From positions 1 to 7,898 of the forward strand of contig JACQFK010000207.1 of the NCBI GenBank assembly GCA_016200125.1: a DNA stretch of 7,898 nt, read 5' to 3'. The notes beneath the pieces were generated by a model that ran no database searches, was not told the DNA's origin, and saw nothing but the letters and a program-made list of their open reading frames with translations. Positions 6,317 to 7,898 of the stretch are shown one piece after another (position 1 is the first letter of the stretch; each line of letters starts with the position of its first letter). The position numbers and the translations under genes are program-made. The DNA comes from Planctomycetota bacterium (GTDB taxonomy: Bacteria; Planctomycetota; MHYJ01; JACPRB01).

Positions 6317-7072
6317 ATGCTGCTGGAATACCTCGTTCCGTCCACAGCCCGGCGGGAAGTGTGGAAAACGCTTCACTCCCAAGACGGTCCCCTCAGCGTC
6401 CGCGAGCTTGCCCGGAGGGCCGGAGTCTCCTACTCCAACGCCCACCGGGAAGTCATGCGGATGAAGGAATTGGGTCTCCTGCGGACGCAGGCAGCCGGCA
6501 GATCCCTTCTTTGCGCGTGGGACATGAAGAATCCGGCCGCCCGGAAGCTGGCAGCTCTGCTGGAGGTCGCTGGACCCGAGGGCGGGAAGCAGCCGACGGA
6601 CGATGACATCTACGCGAACCTCAAGTCCTGGGGAGCCGGACTCGCAAAGCAGGTTCAGCCCGCGCAGCCGCTGCCGCTCGAGGAGACTCTTGCGTACGGC
6701 GTCGAACTCGCCCGACGTGATCCGGACATTGCGCAGGTCTGGCCCGTCGTCCTCGCCAGGAATCGTGCCCGGGCACACCTGGATCGCCTGGTCATCCTGG
6801 GACGGCGTCTGGGCCAGAAAAGGGCGCTCGGATTCCTTCTGTCGCTCACGGCGACATTGCTCGACGATGCAACGCTCCTGGACTTCGCCAAAGGACTCCA
6901 TGATTCGAGAGTGCGAAGGGGACAGGACTTCTTCAGGGTGACCCGGGGGAAGCGGGCACAAAGCCTGGCGGAAGCGAATACGCCCGAGCTTGCGAGGAAC
7001 TGGTTCTTCAGAATGAATACCGGCCTTTCAAGCTTTCGAAGTCACTTTGACAAGTTCGTGCCGAAAACATGA
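6317..7072 (+). CDS. Winged helix-turn-helix protein with C-terminal helical domain; probable antitoxin/autorepressor
   Basis: A 251-residue DNA-binding protein. Residues about 10-68 form a winged HTH: EVWKTLHSQDGPLSVRELARRAG (helices 1-2), YSNAHREVMRMKELGLL (recognition helix, about 39-55), then the wing RTQAAGRSLLCAWD. A charged linker (about 84-120) leads to a second, all-helical domain (about 121-240) containing LAYGVELARRDPDIAQVWPVVLAR and RALGFLLSLTATLLDD. The domain order recalls AbiEi-like or transcriptional antitoxins placed before a nucleotidyltransferase toxin, but the helical domain is not one I can name. The ATG at 6317 is preferred over the TTG at 6305 because the latter overlaps the likely -10 element. 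The last four bases (ATGA) overlap the next gene's start, implying coupled, stoichiometric expression. The dense palindromes upstream suggest autoregulation. It could instead be a plain regulator of the partner enzyme. Confidence 0.8.
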   Translation: MLLEYLVPSTARREVWKTLHSQDGPLSVRELARRAGVSYSNAHREVMRMKELGLLRTQAAGRSLLCAWDMKNPAARKLAALLEVAGPEGGKQPTDDDIYANLKSWGAGLAKQVQPAQPLPLEETLAYGVELARRDPDIAQVWPVVLARNRARAHLDRLVILGRRLGQKRALGFLLSLTATLLDDATLLDFAKGLHDSRVRRGQDFFRVTRGKRAQSLAEANTPELARNWFFRMNTGLSSFRSHFDKFVPKT

Positions 7073-7635
7073 AGCGATTCACACGAGAGGACCTTCACTC
7101 CTACCTGAAGGCGCTGGACGGCCACGCCTCCGAAGCATCCACTCTGGTGATCATCGGAGGCGCCGCTGCGATTCTCTCGTACGGCGCCCAGGGCGGCACC
7201 ATCGACATCGATACCGCGAACAGCGTCGCTGCTCTTGGGGAAGCCGCCGAAGCCGCCGGACGCGAAACGGGTTTGGCCATACCGCTGGGTCGAGCCTCGG
7301 TCTTCGACGCACCTTGCGGATATGAGAGCCGCCTCCAGCGATTGAAACTGCCGGGGCTGCGACACCTTAGAGTCCTGCTGCCCGAGAAACACGACTGGGC
7401 GCTCATGAAAGTCGTCCGGTTCGAAGACAAGGATGCGGAACACATCAAGACCGCGGCGGCTGCTGTCGGATTCGACCGGAAGATTCTCGAAGAGCGTTTC
7501 CTTTCGGAAATGACCCAGGTGATGCCGCGCGAACGCTTGATCATCCGCTTCCTGGCCATGATGGAGGAGCTCTACGGAGAAGAGGAAGCAGACCGATTGC
7601 AGCAGGTCATTCAGGCCCATAGGCATTGGCAGTGA
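7069..7635 (+). CDS. Nucleotidyltransferase-fold protein, DUF6036/AbiEii-like; probable toxin of a two-gene module
   Basis: A 188-residue cytosolic protein with the signature of minimal nucleotidyltransferases. LVIIGGAAAILSYG (G30-G31 after a beta strand) leads to TIDIDTA, where D46-x-D48 would bind the metal ions. LRVLLPEKHDWALMKVVRFEDKDAEHIK (about 100-127) follows, with K114, R117 and the KD at 121-122 matching the downstream motif of the DUF6036/AbiEii group. The C-terminal ~60 residues are helical. Characterised AbiEii/MenT-type relatives inactivate tRNA or other targets by adding nucleotides and are held in check by a neighbouring antitoxin. That activity here is inferred from fold and gene order, not seen. 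The ATG overlaps the HTH gene's stop (ATGA), the only clear coupling of this kind in the window. The length suits a compact stand-alone NTase. It could also be a non-toxic nucleotidyltransferase acting on a small molecule. Confidence 0.78.
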   Translation: MKRFTREDLHSYLKALDGHASEASTLVIIGGAAAILSYGAQGGTIDIDTANSVAALGEAAEAAGRETGLAIPLGRASVFDAPCGYESRLQRLKLPGLRHLRVLLPEKHDWALMKVVRFEDKDAEHIKTAAAAVGFDRKILEERFLSEMTQVMPRERLIIRFLAMMEELYGEEEADRLQQVIQAHRHWQ

Positions 7636-7637
7636 AA

Positions 7638-7670
7638 TGAAAGCGCTACCTTCACGGCCTGAGGCTTTCA
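7638..7670 (+). terminator. Weak stem-loop after the nucleotidyltransferase gene
   Basis: TGAAAGC (7638-7644) and GCTTTCA (7664-7670) are exact complements separated by 19 nt, starting 2 nt after the stop codon. The stem is short, the loop large and no T-run follows, so a terminator role is only possible. Confidence 0.25.
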
Positions 7671-7712
7671 AGGGGTCCAAGCCGGGACGTGAGCAACCTC
7701 CTCAGCACGAGG

Positions 7713-7808
7713 GACACGGAAGACACGGGGAAAAGCAGGAGATTCCGGAGGGACCCCAGGAGACGGATCCTGTCTGACCCGCTCCTTGTTCTTCGTGTTC
7801 CTTGTGTC
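7713..7808. repeat. Imperfect long inverted repeat, ACACGGA-type
   Basis: The left arm starts GACACGGAAGACACGGGG (7713-7730). The reverse complement of the right arm starts GACACAAGGAACACGAAG (from 7808 leftwards). Over the first 20 positions 13 match and all seven differences are A/G transitions. The enclosed ~50 bases include a smaller interrupted dyad around GGATCC (7761-7775). Similar GACACGGA...TCCGTGTC stem elements are, from general knowledge, frequent in intergenic DNA of several environmental phyla. The element fills much of the non-coding gap between the nucleotidyltransferase gene and the right edge; I see no gene in that gap. Confidence 0.5.
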
Positions 7809-7843
7809 TAACGGTCCCTGCTCACGACTCAAATTGGATGCAG

Positions 7844-7898
7844 TTAGTGCCGCGCCTTCTCGTGCACCGAGGGCGCGCGCAGCACCGCCTGCGTGCGC
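7844..7898 (-). CDS. Possible C-terminal end of a minus-strand gene, cut by the window edge
   Basis: Reading leftwards from the edge gives RTQAVLRAPSVHEKARH followed by TAA (7844-7846). The GC-rich third positions return to the style of the left-hand genes, and the frame is open to the edge. Seventeen codons are too few to name a product or to be sure it is coding. Confidence 0.35.
   Translation of the reverse strand, partial: RTQAVLRAPSVHEKARH

Noticed and set aside
1..7898. CRISPR array, tRNA, rRNA, insertion sequence or integrase
   Set aside because: No regularly spaced repeats, no cloverleaf or rRNA-like segment, and no transposase or recombinase motifs were found on either strand by reading.

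Overview
The window is GC-rich bacterial chromosomal DNA, densely packed on both strands and free of tRNA, rRNA, CRISPR or transposase genes. No marker fixes the phylum. High GC, few clear Shine-Dalgarno sequences and GGATTCC-type and ACACGGA-type intergenic repeats would suit an uncultured soil or sediment lineage such as Acidobacteriota, but that is a guess.

Layout. Positions 2-2547 (+) hold two adjacent major facilitator transporters: an anion:cation-symporter type whose N-terminus lies beyond the left edge, and an EntS/MFS_3-type exporter starting 2 nt after the first stop. They converge on a minus-strand gene (2544-4058) for a membrane-anchored, stand-alone glutamate-synthase-like FMN/Fe-S protein; the two TAG stops share one CTAG. 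Divergent from it is an unrecognised single-span membrane protein (4101-4784, +), which runs tail-to-tail by 26 bp into another unrecognised membrane protein (4759-5463, -). These last three genes each have a -10-like hexamer 7-8 nt before the likely start codon, which suggests leaderless transcripts.

From about 5464 rightwards the sequence looks different: lower GC, looser spacing and repeat-rich intergenic DNA. A nested inverted-repeat element (5543-5655) precedes an orphan Tdi1-C/DUF1851-type immunity-like gene (5721-6197). An AT-rich block of stacked perfect palindromes (6272-6312) precedes a two-gene operon with an ATGA overlap: a winged-HTH protein with an extra helical domain (6317-7072) and a small nucleotidyltransferase-fold protein of DUF6036/AbiEii-like type (7069-7635). 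This pair has the architecture of a self-regulated toxin-antitoxin or abortive-infection module and is the best candidate for an under-described system here. A second, imperfect inverted repeat (7713-7808) follows. The window ends in what may be the C-terminus of a minus-strand gene.

Taken together, the left two thirds looks like ordinary chromosomal content (transport, redox and membrane proteins of unknown role). The right third looks like a small accessory defence or conflict island lying between two repeat elements.
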